NCBI GenBank assembly: GCA_963693085.1
Contig: OY856409.1
Coordinates: forward strand, 240,193,058-240,257,057
Reading direction: 5' to 3'
From: Alisma plantago-aquatica
Taxonomy: Eukaryota; Streptophyta; Magnoliopsida; Alismatales; Alismataceae
DNA: 64,000 bases
Below the pieces are notes generated by a model. The model was not told the origin of the DNA, did no database searches, and saw only the letters and a list, made by a program, of their open reading frames with translations. The translations under genes were made by a program, and so were the position numbers. Below, in pieces: positions 45,061 to 56,472 of the stretch; the stretch's first letter is position 1; each line of letters opens with the position of its first letter.

Positions 45061-45615
45061 GAGGAGTATTGGGGGGCTTCCTAGAACATACAACTTAAAA
45101 CATCAGTTGCTCTACAAAGTTGTTGTCCTCTCTAGTTCTGGTAATAGAGAGAGCCCGAGCAAGTGCTACCTGACTAGGGGAGGCACAGTGAGGGAAAGAC
45201 AACTGTAGAAATGCAGTCTGAGTTTGGGAGAGCAGGTTGGTGCTAGTACACCAATAGGAGGGTCGTCTCCTTCCTGCTACTTCTTCTAGAATGACAAGAG
45301 TTCTAGGTGGTCCCTGTGGACTATCTACAGAGGTGGGAGATGTCTTCCGCTCAGGAGGACACGTCAGCCACAGTTTGTAGTGGAAGACAAAGTCCATGGC
45401 GAAGACCAAGAGCTTCACAGACACTGTCCAAGAAATGGCGTTGAAGACCTCACATGGATGTGAGGTATTGCCGATGGGCAAGCCCCACGACTAGGTATAT
45501 CTCACTAAAGCCATCCTTCCCATTACATAGTCATTGATGTGATCTCCTGTTATCGATTAATGACAAGTCAAATTTGTATTTCTGATGCCTTCTCTGAGGC
45601 CATAAAACCCAACAG

Positions 45616-45628
45616 TGGTATCAGAGCC
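45616..45628 (+). other. Primer binding site, initiator tRNA-Met type
   Basis: TGGTATCAGAGCC, the standard Ty1/copia PBS, one base after the LTR end CCCAACA. Confidence 0.95.
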
Positions 45629-48600
45629 ACATCAATGTATTTTATTTTAGGATAAATCGATATGATCAGATTTTGGTTTTATCGTCATTTATTTTTTGCA
45701 TATGATGCAAATATTTAAAATGGCTAATGTGCATATCCGACTAAATACCACATGCAACTACAAATGAATATACATATATGATATGGTATATATGCAATTG
45801 ATACACGTCTCCCTAAATGGTTTTGATGGTGGATTTGTAGCATGGATATGGCCTATAAACCCTATGTGTTGTTGGTTGGTTATGGTTGCTTGCATCTCAA
45901 TTTGCATACTGAGCCTCTACCTTCTATTCCACATGTAACTTGAGATAACTTGAGATCCTTTCTCTTCTACCTTTACTCCCCTCGAATGTAACTCGAGGTT
46001 TCCCAAAGATTATGTAAAAGTAGGATAGTTTATTTTCTATTACATCGAAGAAGAAGATGCTCAACACCATATGAGTTGACTGCCTAAAGGACTGAGGAGG
46101 ATTGTGATGGAGCTGGATCGACCGACTGATTGCCCAACCTCTTGTTGGAGGTGTCCAGACATTGGAGGCTAGACTGACCAACCAACCAGGAGGCAAGCCG
46201 ATTGTGTCATAGGACGAGCCGATCAACTTGGAATGGTTCAAGCACAAAGATCTTCATCATCAAAAGGTTACATATGATGTAGACCTTAGATGACCTTAAT
46301 TCCTTATGGCTCCAAGGAATTACAATAGGATGGCCATAATCATCACTTTTATCGATATTGCATGTTTCTCATTGTGGTTATACCATGTATATGATATGTA
46401 CTATAATAATGTGGTGATTGGATATGTATATGTATATAAATACCAAACCTCTCAATATAAATATTAAGTTTAAGATGCCTTACAAAAGTAGCTCACATGA
46501 AAAACTTGATCGACTAAGTGTGGGCATGCCCTAGGGTGGTGCACTGTCTATCTCGTGGAAGTGTGATGGTGAATATGTGGATCTGCCCTAGCTGGGTGCA
46601 TATTCATTGCGTTGGTATTTGGGTTGGACTTAACTAGGTGCCCTTGATCAGATCAAGCACCTTGAGGAATGGATATGTACATGACAAATAGTTGTGCATG
46701 ACATCTATCAAGAGTTGCATAAGATGCAATTGGCAAAAGTTTCCTACTTGAAAGAATATAGTTGTGGGTGACAACCCTAGCTGGTCCATAACTTAGAAGA
46801 AATTAGGATCTTGCCCACTAGAAGGTTGTACGCTGCAATCTTCCAAATTGATACACGTGGGTTATCAATTTGAACAAAATATTGGGGGTGATAATTAATT
46901 AAAGGCCTAATTAATATCCTCAAATTTATCAAATTAAACAAATCAAAAATTATTTTGAAAAGTTGCAAAAATCTTTTGTAGAATTCAAATGACAAACACA
47001 AATATATTATCATTGTGATTAGTTCATAAACGGGATAAACTTCAAATCTAGTTTGGGACCTTTGAGAAGTGTTCTCATTGGTGAGTGTAAACTCTAAAGT
47101 CCTTGAAAGACCAAAGCTAGTTGAACCACTCCAAATGCGCCTAAGGCTAAAATTAGATGCTTACCTAAAGTATGACAATGATGCCTAAGACATCAAGAAC
47201 CTATCTTCTATATGAACTATGACTTGCATAAATATCTTGAAGCATGGGCATTCTTGAGATGGTTATACATCTTAAGAATCATGTAAAGCATGAAAGGTAT
47301 AATATCTTCAAAGTGATGTTTGAGTATAATTAGACAGATGGAGATCCAGTATAATCTCATATGCTCAATATGATTATGCATATAGATTAACTATGATTTT
47401 TGATAGGTCAAGATTTGACCAAACATATGATTCTACAAATCGTTGTGTGAATCATGTAGCCAATTTATCAAATGTTGAGAAACTTGGCCAAACCACTATT
47501 TGAAGTGATTGGCATGTTGATGCCAAAGCATGAATGAAAAAAGGACAAAACCTATGATAATGATTAGCAGAGTGAAGTCCATTGACCAAAGCAAGGTAAA
47601 GAAGTGTTCTGAAGCCAGGCTTAGGTCCAAGTCTTCATCACTCAAGATATGGAGATGGGTAAGTAGGAAAGGGAAATAACCTCTTTATAAAGGATCTCGG
47701 GAAGATGATAGAGATAGAGATCTCTACTTCAGGACTTGAGAGGAAGTAAGCTAAAAATTGTGTGGAGCAAGAGTATCTACCATTACAGTTACATTATGAA
47801 ATTCATGGGCATGTAATAGAATTAGTGAATGGCTATTATATTCCTGCCATCAATGAAAACGTCATACATCTTGTATGGGAAAAAGTGTTGAGGATTGATG
47901 TTTCATTTTAAAGATATGATCTTTGATGACAATGCCTATGTCTCACTAACTATACTTGATAGTTAAAGAGACAAATGTGTGTGACACATGTAATGAATGA
48001 CATGATAACTCAAACTTGAATGCCTATAGCGATGCCATATAGAGTGCATAAATGGGATTGGATTTCTGGAATCCATATGATGGATATCTAGACTCTTTTG
48101 GTTGTTGAACCAATAGAGACATGCTAATCTCATTCATTGTTCAATATGATAGAGGTTCTTCACTAGATGTAGTGGGAGAATGATTATTCTATTAAGGATT
48201 ATACATATTGATGTATATAGACCTTTTAGAATAAATGCTAAAGGTAATCAATAGTACTTTAATATATTTACTGATGACCTCAATAGATAAGGTAGTTTGT
48301 ATCTAATAAAATACAAACATAAATATCTTGAAGTGTTCAAGGAGATCATAAATGAAGTACATAACAAACTTGGTATAAGTATTAAATTTTGATATGATCG
48401 ATATGGAAATACTATGAACCAAGTGTTTGAGAACCTTCTGGAAGATCATGATAATATATCATGATGGACTCCACCTGAAACACAGTGATAGTGTATCAGA
48501 AAGAAGGAATCAGACCTTGATAAGTCAGAGTGTGAATACCAGCTAAAACTTCAAATTTCCTTTTGGGCACATGCTTAACACTGGGAATAATGAGAATCAC

Positions 48601-50370
48601 TAAATGTTGTTGAATCTCAAAGTTCTTTAAGTAATACACAGAACTCATGGTTCTGGTAGAACAATCCTAGAGTTTGAATGATATATGATATCTTATGGAC
48701 AAGAAGGCGGTGAGTAGATCATATGATGATTCAACAATCTACCTAGAAGCTAATGAGAGCCATAAACTTAGATATGGCTTAAAACCATGAAATCCAAGAT
48801 GGACTCCATGTACATCAACAAAGTATGACTTTGGTTGATCCACCTGAAGGGGTAAAACCCATAGGGTAATTTTGGGTCTTCCAGAAGAAGACTGACATGG
48901 AGGGTAATTTGGATGTAAAGAGTTTTTAACAAGTTCAAGGTGTTCAACATGATGAAACCTTTTTAGCACTTACCAAGGATAAATCAATCAGGATAATGCT
49001 TTCTATTGTAGCTTAATGTGACTATGATATTTGGCATATGGATGTTAAAATCACACTCCTTAAATGGAATATCATGCAGGATGTGTATGTAACACACCCT
49101 AAAATGTTTTATGAATCCAATAATGCAAATAAAGTCTATAAAGTTGCATAGATCAATCTTTGGATTGAAGCAAGCACCTCGGAATTGGATCTTCAACTTG
49201 ACAAGACAGTCAAAGAGTTTGACTTGATTCAGAATGAAGATGTAATGTGTAATTTATAAGAATTTAGAGGGAGCATATATATATTCCACATATTGATGGG
49301 GAATATCATCCTTATACTACAAAATCTGGCAACAAAGTGCATTCTAAAGTTTTAAAGAATCATCCTATGTGATAGGAATTAAGATCTATAGATATAGATC
49401 AAGAGGCTTCTAGTCTAAGGAAAGAGAACATACTTTAGCTAGATGCTGAATGAGTTCATCATAATGAGAGAAAACTTGTCCATGTTCCATGGAGTTAGTC
49501 TCTCAAGAGCCAAGTGTTCCAATTCATATGAAGAATAAGGAACACATGGATAGATGCCATATGCATTCGCAATTGGATCTATCATGTATGAAGTCATCTT
49601 GTTATCTTGTATGTATTGGACATGACAACAAAATATGAACTAATTATCTTGTATGTAATGGACATGACAAGAATAAACGAACCCATCATCATGTATGTAT
49701 TGGACATGACAAGAAGATATAAAATCATCATCTTATATGATAAGATGATATAAATATCTAGTTATCTTGTATGTATTGGATATGATGAAAGGATATATGT
49801 CGAACTCCAGTAAGAGTTACTAGAATTCCATGAAGGACATCTTTGTGTACTTGTGAAGTACTAAAAGGACTAGTTCTTTAGTTATGGTACTAATGAAGAG
49901 TTGGGTGTAAAGATTTTCATAGATGAAAGCTTCTGAAATGACAAAATTGTGTTTTAACCTTGGAATAAGAATTGTTAGTTGGAAATATTCCAACATAAAA
50001 TAATTGATTAATTCTACAATAAGAAGCTGAGTACCTTAGTGTTACGAACTCTATGAAGAATATTGTATGCATATAGAAGTTCATATGGATAAACTTATGG
50101 GAGGTTCCGACCATTGGTGACTCAGTAGTAATATTTTGACAACAATGGAGCTACTGGTTAGGCAAAGGAATTTTAGATAGCGTACTACGACACTTACATC
50201 TCATATGAGTTGTCGTACAGTGAGGGGATGTGAAACATGCAATATACCGACTTGAAGCAAATGTTTCTTGCCTACTATAAAAGCATGTGTACAGCAGAAA
50301 CATGATGGACATGCTAAGATTACTTGAAATATGATTCGTGGGTGATTGGTTGTAAGTACAAGTGGGATTC
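45629..50370 (+). pseudogene. Copia-3 internal region: decayed gag-pol
   Basis: 4.7 kb, about normal for a copia interior. The gag part (about 45640-47700) is too decayed to delimit. Integrase is readable at about 48205-48350 (PFRINAKGN, YFNIFTDDLNR) and again near 48540-48720. RT is readable at about 49000-49270: DYDIWHMDVKITLLKWN (usual EIWQMDVKTAFLNG), DVYVTHPK, KVYKVA-INLWIEASTSELD (usual KLQRSIYGLKQASRSWN). The YVDD region and RNase H are missing. Ends in a PPT, CAAGTGGGATTC, at 50359-50370. Many stops. Confidence 0.75.
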
Positions 50371-51722
50371 TATTGGTATGTACCCCTAGAGAGCCAATCA
50401 TAAGATAATTGCAATGAGGCATATGATACTTGATTTGATAATGATAAAGGTAATTATGTCTATTATGTTTGTCTCACTCATGAGAGGATGACACATACAT
50501 GATAGATGCCTAAAGAATGATATGACTCGATGACATATGTATTCAAGTTAAGGACCTAAACAATGAGACAATATGTATTTGAAGAGTACATACATTCTTG
50601 TTATGTCCCTAGTTAGATATTACTATGGAAGGAAAATAGACAATAGTAATACATAAGACAAGAGTGTGTGTTGACTGATGACAGAGTCTAATTAGTCATG
50701 ATATATGATATCAAGTCAAGCGCACAGATATATGTTAGAGAACAGTATATCAGACAGACCCACTGTTACAACCCTAATTTTTGGGTTCTTTTGTTGAGAA
50801 ATGTAATTTCTCTTATTAAAGATATTTGAACAAATAATGATATGATTTGTTTTGAATAAATGGATTTCATTTACAATAGCCTTGTTGATTGTTTTGTGGG
50901 CTTTATTGGCTATTGGGCCCAATAACAAGGAAAAGACAAAAGGAACTCCGTTATTAATAAGAAATGGAGAAAAGAAAGATGTAGAAACCTCTAGAAGCCA
51001 AGAGTGTTTAATCTAAAGGTGGATTTCATGCCTCTTGGGTTCCTTGGGTTCCGAGGAGTCCAAAGTTGCAAAGATAATGCAAAAAGAAAAGAAAAGATCA
51101 ATTAAATATTTCTTTATTAAGAAAGAAATTGGAAACAATGATAAAATGTGGGAAATAAGTGAAAGGAGGTATAATCGAGTTACCCTATGTGGATTTTCGT
51201 ATCCAAAGGATTCCTAATGTTAAATGGAATGCCAATGAGGAAAATAAAAAGAAAGATAAAGAGAAATCCTCAAAAAGAGATATTTTAATAAGAAATAAAC
51301 AAGATAATGAGAAATAATGAATATAGATGCATCTAGAAGGATAATAAGTATCCTTAAAAAGGAATTTCAAAATATTAGAGTTTCTTGGGGTCCAAGGAGC
51401 GCCAATGGAGAAAATGAAAGAGAAAATACCAATAATAGAAAATAAGATGATAATATGATGCATAATGAATGAATTTTGTGGTTTTGTTAAAGAGGTGGTA
51501 TTTTCTATTAAAAGAACATATAATTTCATGGCCAATACATTAAAAGGCAAGGTTAGAAATAATGAACGAGATAATTTTTGTATTTCTAAGTATCCATGAA
51601 ATAAGGAATATCAAGGAAATAAATAGGAGAGAGAAGAATTACTTCTCCATGAAGGAATAAGGATCCTATTGGGAAAAGGACTAGTTGACTCATAGATGGT
51701 CATCTTAGGGCGTGGATAGCCA

Positions 51723-51738
51723 CCCCTATATAAAGGGG
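51723..51738 (+). promoter_or_regulatory. TATA box of the solo LTR within a near-palindrome
   Basis: CCCCTATATAAAGGGG: TATATAAA flanked by CCCC/GGGG. Followed by a CT-rich leader (about 51778-51815). Confidence 0.75.
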
Positions 51739-51954
51739 TAGAGACTCTGGATTGAGTTCTAGAGAAATCCCATGAAACTCTCTCTTCCTTCTTCACCATC
51801 TTCTTCTTATTTTGTACAAACCCTAACCAAGAGGGTAGAGAAACCCTGATGCAAACGAAGGGCCAAGGAGTGGTCTGGATGGTGGCTTGACATTCCCACA
51901 ATGAATGAGGATGATTAACCATCATCCCTGGACTCTCACGAAGGAGTTACACCC

Positions 51955-52227
51955 GTGAGAGGGATGCACTTAGACAGCGAGTTGCAGATCATCCCAGCTC
52001 AGACCAGTCATGCTAGTTGTGATCTGAGTGGTGCCCCAAGGGCGGCGGAGGGCAACAGAGATAGGGTAGGGGTCGGCGGCAGCCATCGAGGCCCTGGAGG
52101 AGAGAGAGCACGCCCGCAACCTACTACAGATCGCGGCTCTACTAGGTTACGTGAGGAGGAAGACGACCCTTTGGGTCATTGGATGGGTTTGCCCCTCCAC
52201 GGGCTGAAGAAGCTATCACTTAACTGA
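51955..52227 (+). other. GC-rich segment in the solo LTR leader region
   Basis: An open frame of 90 codons in an island of clearly higher GC than the AT-rich rest of the LTR. The Arg/Gly-rich translation has no recognised motif. More likely untranslated leader than a gene. Confidence 0.35.
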
Positions 52228-54180
52228 GGCTGTTTTCGTCATTTCAAAAAAAATTCACGATAGCCGAGTCACGTTGCATGGAAGGGACACATGGGGCCCT
52301 CTGATTGGCTCTGGTAAGTAATATCTTGCAAAAATTGTTTTTAAATATCGGTAGCTTGGATGGATACACATAAAATATGAAAATTGCTCAGAAAAATGAG
52401 AGGAATTCATTAAAAATGGTTTTAGAGGTTAATTCCTCTTGGTATTCGAAAAGTAGTGTAAGTTGTCAACTTTAATGAATTAAAGATTAAGAACCCCTAT
52501 TTTGAGATGATTGATGTGTTTACTAGGGTTTAATGGATGATTAAAGTTGATATTAGCCTATTAATCATGAAAAGATACATTAAGATAAAAAAGGATGAAC
52601 TTTGCACATAATTGGTTTAATTTAGAAGTTCATGTGCATAAATATGCTTTAATCGGCCATCAAACTCTAATATTAGTAAATGTGACTCATAATGGTTTTA
52701 ATTATTCAAAATCATGAATAAAGTTGAGATATGATAATTCCAAGCTATTTCAAGTATAAAAGTTCCTAATTGTGGATAAATACCCTTAATGTAGTAATTA
52801 CAATTTTCTAATGGATAAATGTAGAATTAATGACAAATAGAGTTCATATGTGAATTAGACCATAATGAACTATGAATTGATGATAAATGAGCATAATGAT
52901 CTTGTCATGGATTAAAAGGATAAAAATGGTAGCTTCAATGTAAAAGAGGCTTAATGGACTTAATTGATGGTTAATTATGCTTTTTCTGATATCAGGGTTA
53001 TATGTTGTTAAAAGATAACCTTAGTATCTTTCATGATGAATAGATGAGATAATTAGGGTTTGTGAGTAATTGTATAAAATTAGGGTTTAAAATAGTAAGA
53101 GATGAAGGGAAACCCTAATTGTAATGGAAACCCTAAAAGTGGATTAGAAACCCTAGGAAGCAAGCTAAGTTTAATAGATCTTGATGGTAAGATTAATAAT
53201 AGGAAATTGTATGCATATTTCAAGATCTCATATTGTGCTTGCTTGCCTATTTGGAATTCTTGATTGATGGAATTATTCTGTCTCAAATCAGCCTGACAGG
53301 TATGTGGTTATGCTTATGAATAATCACTTTAGTTTCACGATGATTCCCAATTGTTTTATCGGTTGCTTGAAAATAACTGCATGGATGACTTTTATTTCAT
53401 GCAATTATAAAGTGACTATGAATATCACCATAAGTATGCATACATGACTGGCTCAGATCCTGGTCCTCCTCTGTGTCTTTGCAAATGCTAAAAAGGGTAA
53501 CCTAGAGAAAGGTCTAGGCTATCAAGAGTTAGGGATTGGGCTACCTACGTGTAGTGCCATGCAACTCTGTAGCACACCATGAGTTAAGGAGTGGGCTACC
53601 TATGGGTAGTTCCATGTGACTCAACCCTAGAAACTGATTCACCTATTAGGTAGGATCATGAGGGGTTAAATGGGGATCTACCATAAGGAAGGTAGCATCT
53701 AGGTCCACTGCAGGAACAACACAGAGGTTAGGGTATGTATGGATTGAGCAGTTATGTTGAAAATGTAAAGTTGTTTGTTAAATCATATTTGACTCAATAT
53801 ATTGTTACAAGTTAATTGCACGATTATTATTTCCCCTACATACCAACATAATTCATTTATGCTGACTGACATTTTGTTTGTCGGCATTTTAGGTACAAGT
53901 GAAAAGAACAAACAGTAAAGTGGCATATGTGGAATTAAATGAGAATTAAAGTGCAAAGGAGGATTAGTTAGAATAGACTGTGGATGTGGATAGAAGTAGA
54001 TGTCCAAGTTTTTGAAAAAGGTGTGCGAAGTTAATTTTTATTACAGCCTTTCAGTTTAGTATAGCAGAATTTGATAATTATTATAGATTATTTGTCGAAC
54101 CTTTGATCCAGAAATTGAGATAACAGCTTTGACCTCTTGGTCTCCCTTAATTGGGGGTTACTTGGAGGCGGGGTCGTTAC
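52228..54180. other. AT-rich body of the solo LTR
   Basis: About 1.95 kb without coding potential. Short direct repeats GGGCTACCTA near 53529 and 53588. Confidence 0.5.
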
Positions 54181-54887
54181 ACCCACTGTGAGAGTGATAC
54201 ATGGATACCATGGAATGGTAGTCACAATTGTCTCACGTAATGATGGTGGTGATTGTGGTTCTTTGACCTGAAATTACTACACTCATCACATGTGATTGGG
54301 TACACTTTGACATCATCAAATGCGGTCCTAAAACATGGGTTGTTATAACGGTGATGATTGGGTGACTTTGACACATGGGGACTTGACTGTGAGTGATAGA
54401 TATGGGTTTTTCCCTCCTACAAGGATTATGATATCCAAAGCCTCTTGATAAGTGAGACTAAGAATCGTATGGCCATACTCATGTGATTCAATGTATGATA
54501 TGTGAATTCACATGCATTTTAGACACTCTGCTCTAGGTCAAGGAACATGGATTGAATGTTATCGAGTTCAATCCTGATGTCAATGACCAAGGAACTGTAC
54601 TATCACGGTAACACTAATCACAAATTATAGGTTGAAGTTTTTCTCCAACTTTCGGAGTTACTTGGGTACCAATGATGAGTTTCTAGATTTAGCTTAGTGC
54701 TTGTGATGTCATAAGTTGTTATGAACATTCACTGCTAATGTATATTGGAACCTATAGGGTCACACACATAGGATACCCCTAGAAGAGGAGATTGTCCATG
54801 AATGATGTTTAGATTGAGACTAAAGGTGTTTAGGTACTCAATTAAACATACAATTGAGTGACTGGACCAGAACTATCAAGTTCAAGT

Positions 54888-55295
54888 GTTGAACTAGCTG
54901 GTTAGAGTGTCAAGGTGATTGGAGATTGCATTGGCCATGTCAGGACTGCCAATCGACCGGTTCACCCTTATGAGGCAATCAGCTGGTGTGAGCCAACCGA
55001 CTAGCTCATTTGGTGAATTGGGTGGCTCACAGTCCTACCAATTGAGGAAATAAGGATTTTCCCGATTGGAAGAAAACTTTCACATTTAACTTTTTCAATT
55101 CGATTGGAATAAAGATTAATCTTTGCATTAATTAGAAACAATTAAGGAAAGTCAATTGTAGGCAAGTCTGGGAAGTGAAATGACTGGTTCACTGGGTGAA
55201 CCAATCAGATCACACTCCCAACCGACCGGTTCACTATTGAATCGATCGGCTCACCTTGCCAAACAACCATTTCAGTTAAATGATCAGTTTGCCTA
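54888..55295. repeat. Near-palindromic word cluster in Copia-3 LTR2
   Basis: Same cluster as 44566-44975, with words such as AACCGACCGGTT (about 55219-55230) and ATCGATCGGCTCACC. Diverged copy by copy, but arms are often retained. Confidence 0.75.
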
Positions 55296-55373
55296 TCGCA
55301 GTACAAACTATTCATGGAATTTTTGGATCCTTCTACTCCCGAACAGATTGGGAACCCTGACCCTGACCTTTAC

Positions 55374-55381
55374 TATAAATA
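55374..55381 (+). promoter_or_regulatory. TATA box of Copia-3 LTR2
   Basis: TATAAATA, same context (ACTATAAATAGAGG) as in LTR1. Confidence 0.8.
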
Positions 55382-55888
55382 GAGGGGTATTCGGGGCTTC
55401 TCAGAACATCAGTTGCTCTGCAAATTTGTTGTCCTCTCTGGTTCTGGTAACCGAGAGAGCTCGAGCAATTTTCTACCCGACTAGGGGAGGCACAATGAGG
55501 GAAAGACAACTACAGAAAAGCAGTTTGAGTTCGTGTGAGCAGGTTGGTGCTAGTACACTAATAGGAGAGAGAGTTCCAGGTGGTCTATGTGAACTATCTA
55601 CAGAGGCAGCAGATGTCTGCCGCTCAGGAGGACACGTCAGCCACAGTCCATGGTGGAAGCCAGAGTCCATGGCGAAGACCAGAAGCTGCACAGAAACCGT
55701 CCAAGACATGGCATTTAAGACTACACATGGATGTGAGATATTATCACTGAGCAAGCCCTAGGACCAGGCATATTTCGCTAAAACCATCATTCCCATTACA
55801 TAGACATTGATGTGATCTTCTGTTATGGGTTAATGCCTAGTAAATTTTTTGTTTCTGATGCCTTCTCTGAGGGGATAAAACCCAACAA

Positions 55889-55894
55889 TGGTAT
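55889..55894 (+). other. Truncated second copia PBS
   Basis: TGGTAT, the first six bases of the copia PBS, directly after LTR2 and cut by the TGATAACC start of Element C. If GGTAT is the target-site duplication of Element C, its partner lies beyond the window. Confidence 0.7.
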
Positions 55895-56073
55895 TGATAA
55901 CCTCCCATTTTGTGATGTTATCTTAGTAATTTTCCTCAGTTTTCCATACTCTTTCTCAGATAAATTAGATAGAATCCTTAACTTTTCTCCTTTACTGCAA
56001 ATATACCATTAGATTAACTTTTCTCCTTTTTATTCTTATAGAAAAATACAAAAAAATTCACAAAAGTTCCAAA

Positions 56074-56418
56074 CGGTCCCGAGACCGTTTGGAGACCAAA
56101 CGGTCCCAAGACTATTTGGAGACTACCCGGTCCCGAGACCGCATGAAGTCACACAGTTCCGATACCGCATGAAGTCACACGGTCTCGAGACAGCATGAAG
56201 CCAAACGGTCCCGAGACCGCACAAAGCCAAAAGGTCCCGAGACCGCATGAATTCACACGGTCCCGAGACCGCATGGAGTCACACGGTCCCGAGACCACAT
56301 GAAGCTACATGGTCCCGAGACCGCATAAAACCAAATGGTCCCAAGCTCGCACAAAACCAAATGGTCCCGAGACCGTGCAAGTCCAAACGGTCTCAGAACC
56401 CAAATGGTTTCCAAGACC
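56074..56418. repeat. 26-bp-period array of near-palindromic word CGGTCCCGAGACCG
   Basis: Fourteen words starting at 56074, 56101, 56128, 56154, 56180, 56206, 56232, 56258, 56284, 56310, 56336, 56362, 56388 and 56405. Spacing is 27, 27, then 26 ten times, then 17. Arms CGGTC/GACCG surround CCGA; many copies extend to CAAACGG...CCGTTTG. Sequence between words is also related (GCATGAAGTCACA), so this is a tandem repeat whose unit contains a palindrome. Confidence 0.95.
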
Positions 56419-56464
56419 GTTTGGGCCTAAAACTGCCCAAACCGTTTGGACTTCACTTAAAGCC

Positions 56465-56472
56465 TATAAATA
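56465..56472 (+). promoter_or_regulatory. TATA box of Element C LTR
   Basis: TATAAATA, 46 bp after the last word (56418). A half word, CAAACCGTTTGG (about 56438-56449), lies between. Confidence 0.8.

Larger units (their letters stand above)
43446..45614 (+). repeat. Copia-3 LTR1 (2169 bp)
   Basis: Starts TGTTGGTATAG after a PPT, ends CCCAACA before the PBS. U3 carries near-palindromic words (44566-44975), TATAAATA at 45053-45060, then R/U5. An apparent 128-codon minus-strand frame (45095-45481) lies in R/U5 and is not a gene. Confidence 0.85.
50764..54181 (+). mobile_element. Solo LTR, 3418 bp, chromovirus (Tekay/Del)-like
   Basis: Begins TGTTACAACCC and ends GGGTCGTTACA, inside a perfect 5-bp duplication CCCAC (50759-50763 and 54182-54186). 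It has a promoter (TATATAAA at 51727-51734), a CT-rich leader and no protein-coding domain or PBS/PPT, so it is an LTR left after recombination between the two ends of a full element. Very long LTRs with TGTTAC/GTTACA-like ends are typical of Tekay/Del chromoviruses; the clade is inferred from that. Confidence 0.85.
50371..55887 (+). repeat. Copia-3 LTR2, interrupted by a solo LTR
   Basis: 50371-50763 plus 54182-55887, about 2.1 kb after removing the insertion. The first bases are TATTGG instead of TGTTGG. Ends CCCAACA followed by ATGGTAT, i.e. another PBS start. Compared with LTR1 there are roughly 10% substitutions plus small deletions in the R/U5 part. Frames at 55180-55761 (+) and 55473-55754 (-) are LTR sequence, not genes. 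Confidence 0.85.
42275..55894 (+). mobile_element. Copia-3: tandem Ty1/copia locus sharing LTRs
   Basis: Order on the plus strand: internal 3' part (42275-43445), LTR1 (43446-45614), PBS1 (45616-45628), internal (45629-50370), LTR2 (50371-55887, holding a solo LTR), PBS2 fragment (55889-55894). 42275-43445 is homologous to 49186-50370, and the LTRs match one another, so the unit is repeated head to tail with shared LTRs. Element C interrupts the next unit inside its PBS. The PPT/LTR junction style is close to Angela/Tork-type copia elements; this assignment is tentative. Confidence 0.8.

Noticed and set aside
45095..45481. 128-codon minus-strand frame in Copia-3 LTR1, and 55180-55761 / 55473-55754 in LTR2
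   Set aside because: They lie downstream of the LTR TATA box, are not conserved as frames between LTRs and have no known domain.
56074..56418. CRISPR-like regularity of the 26-bp array
   Set aside because: The whole unit, not only the repeat, is related from copy to copy; there are no unique spacers, no cas genes, and the DNA is plant retrotransposon sequence.
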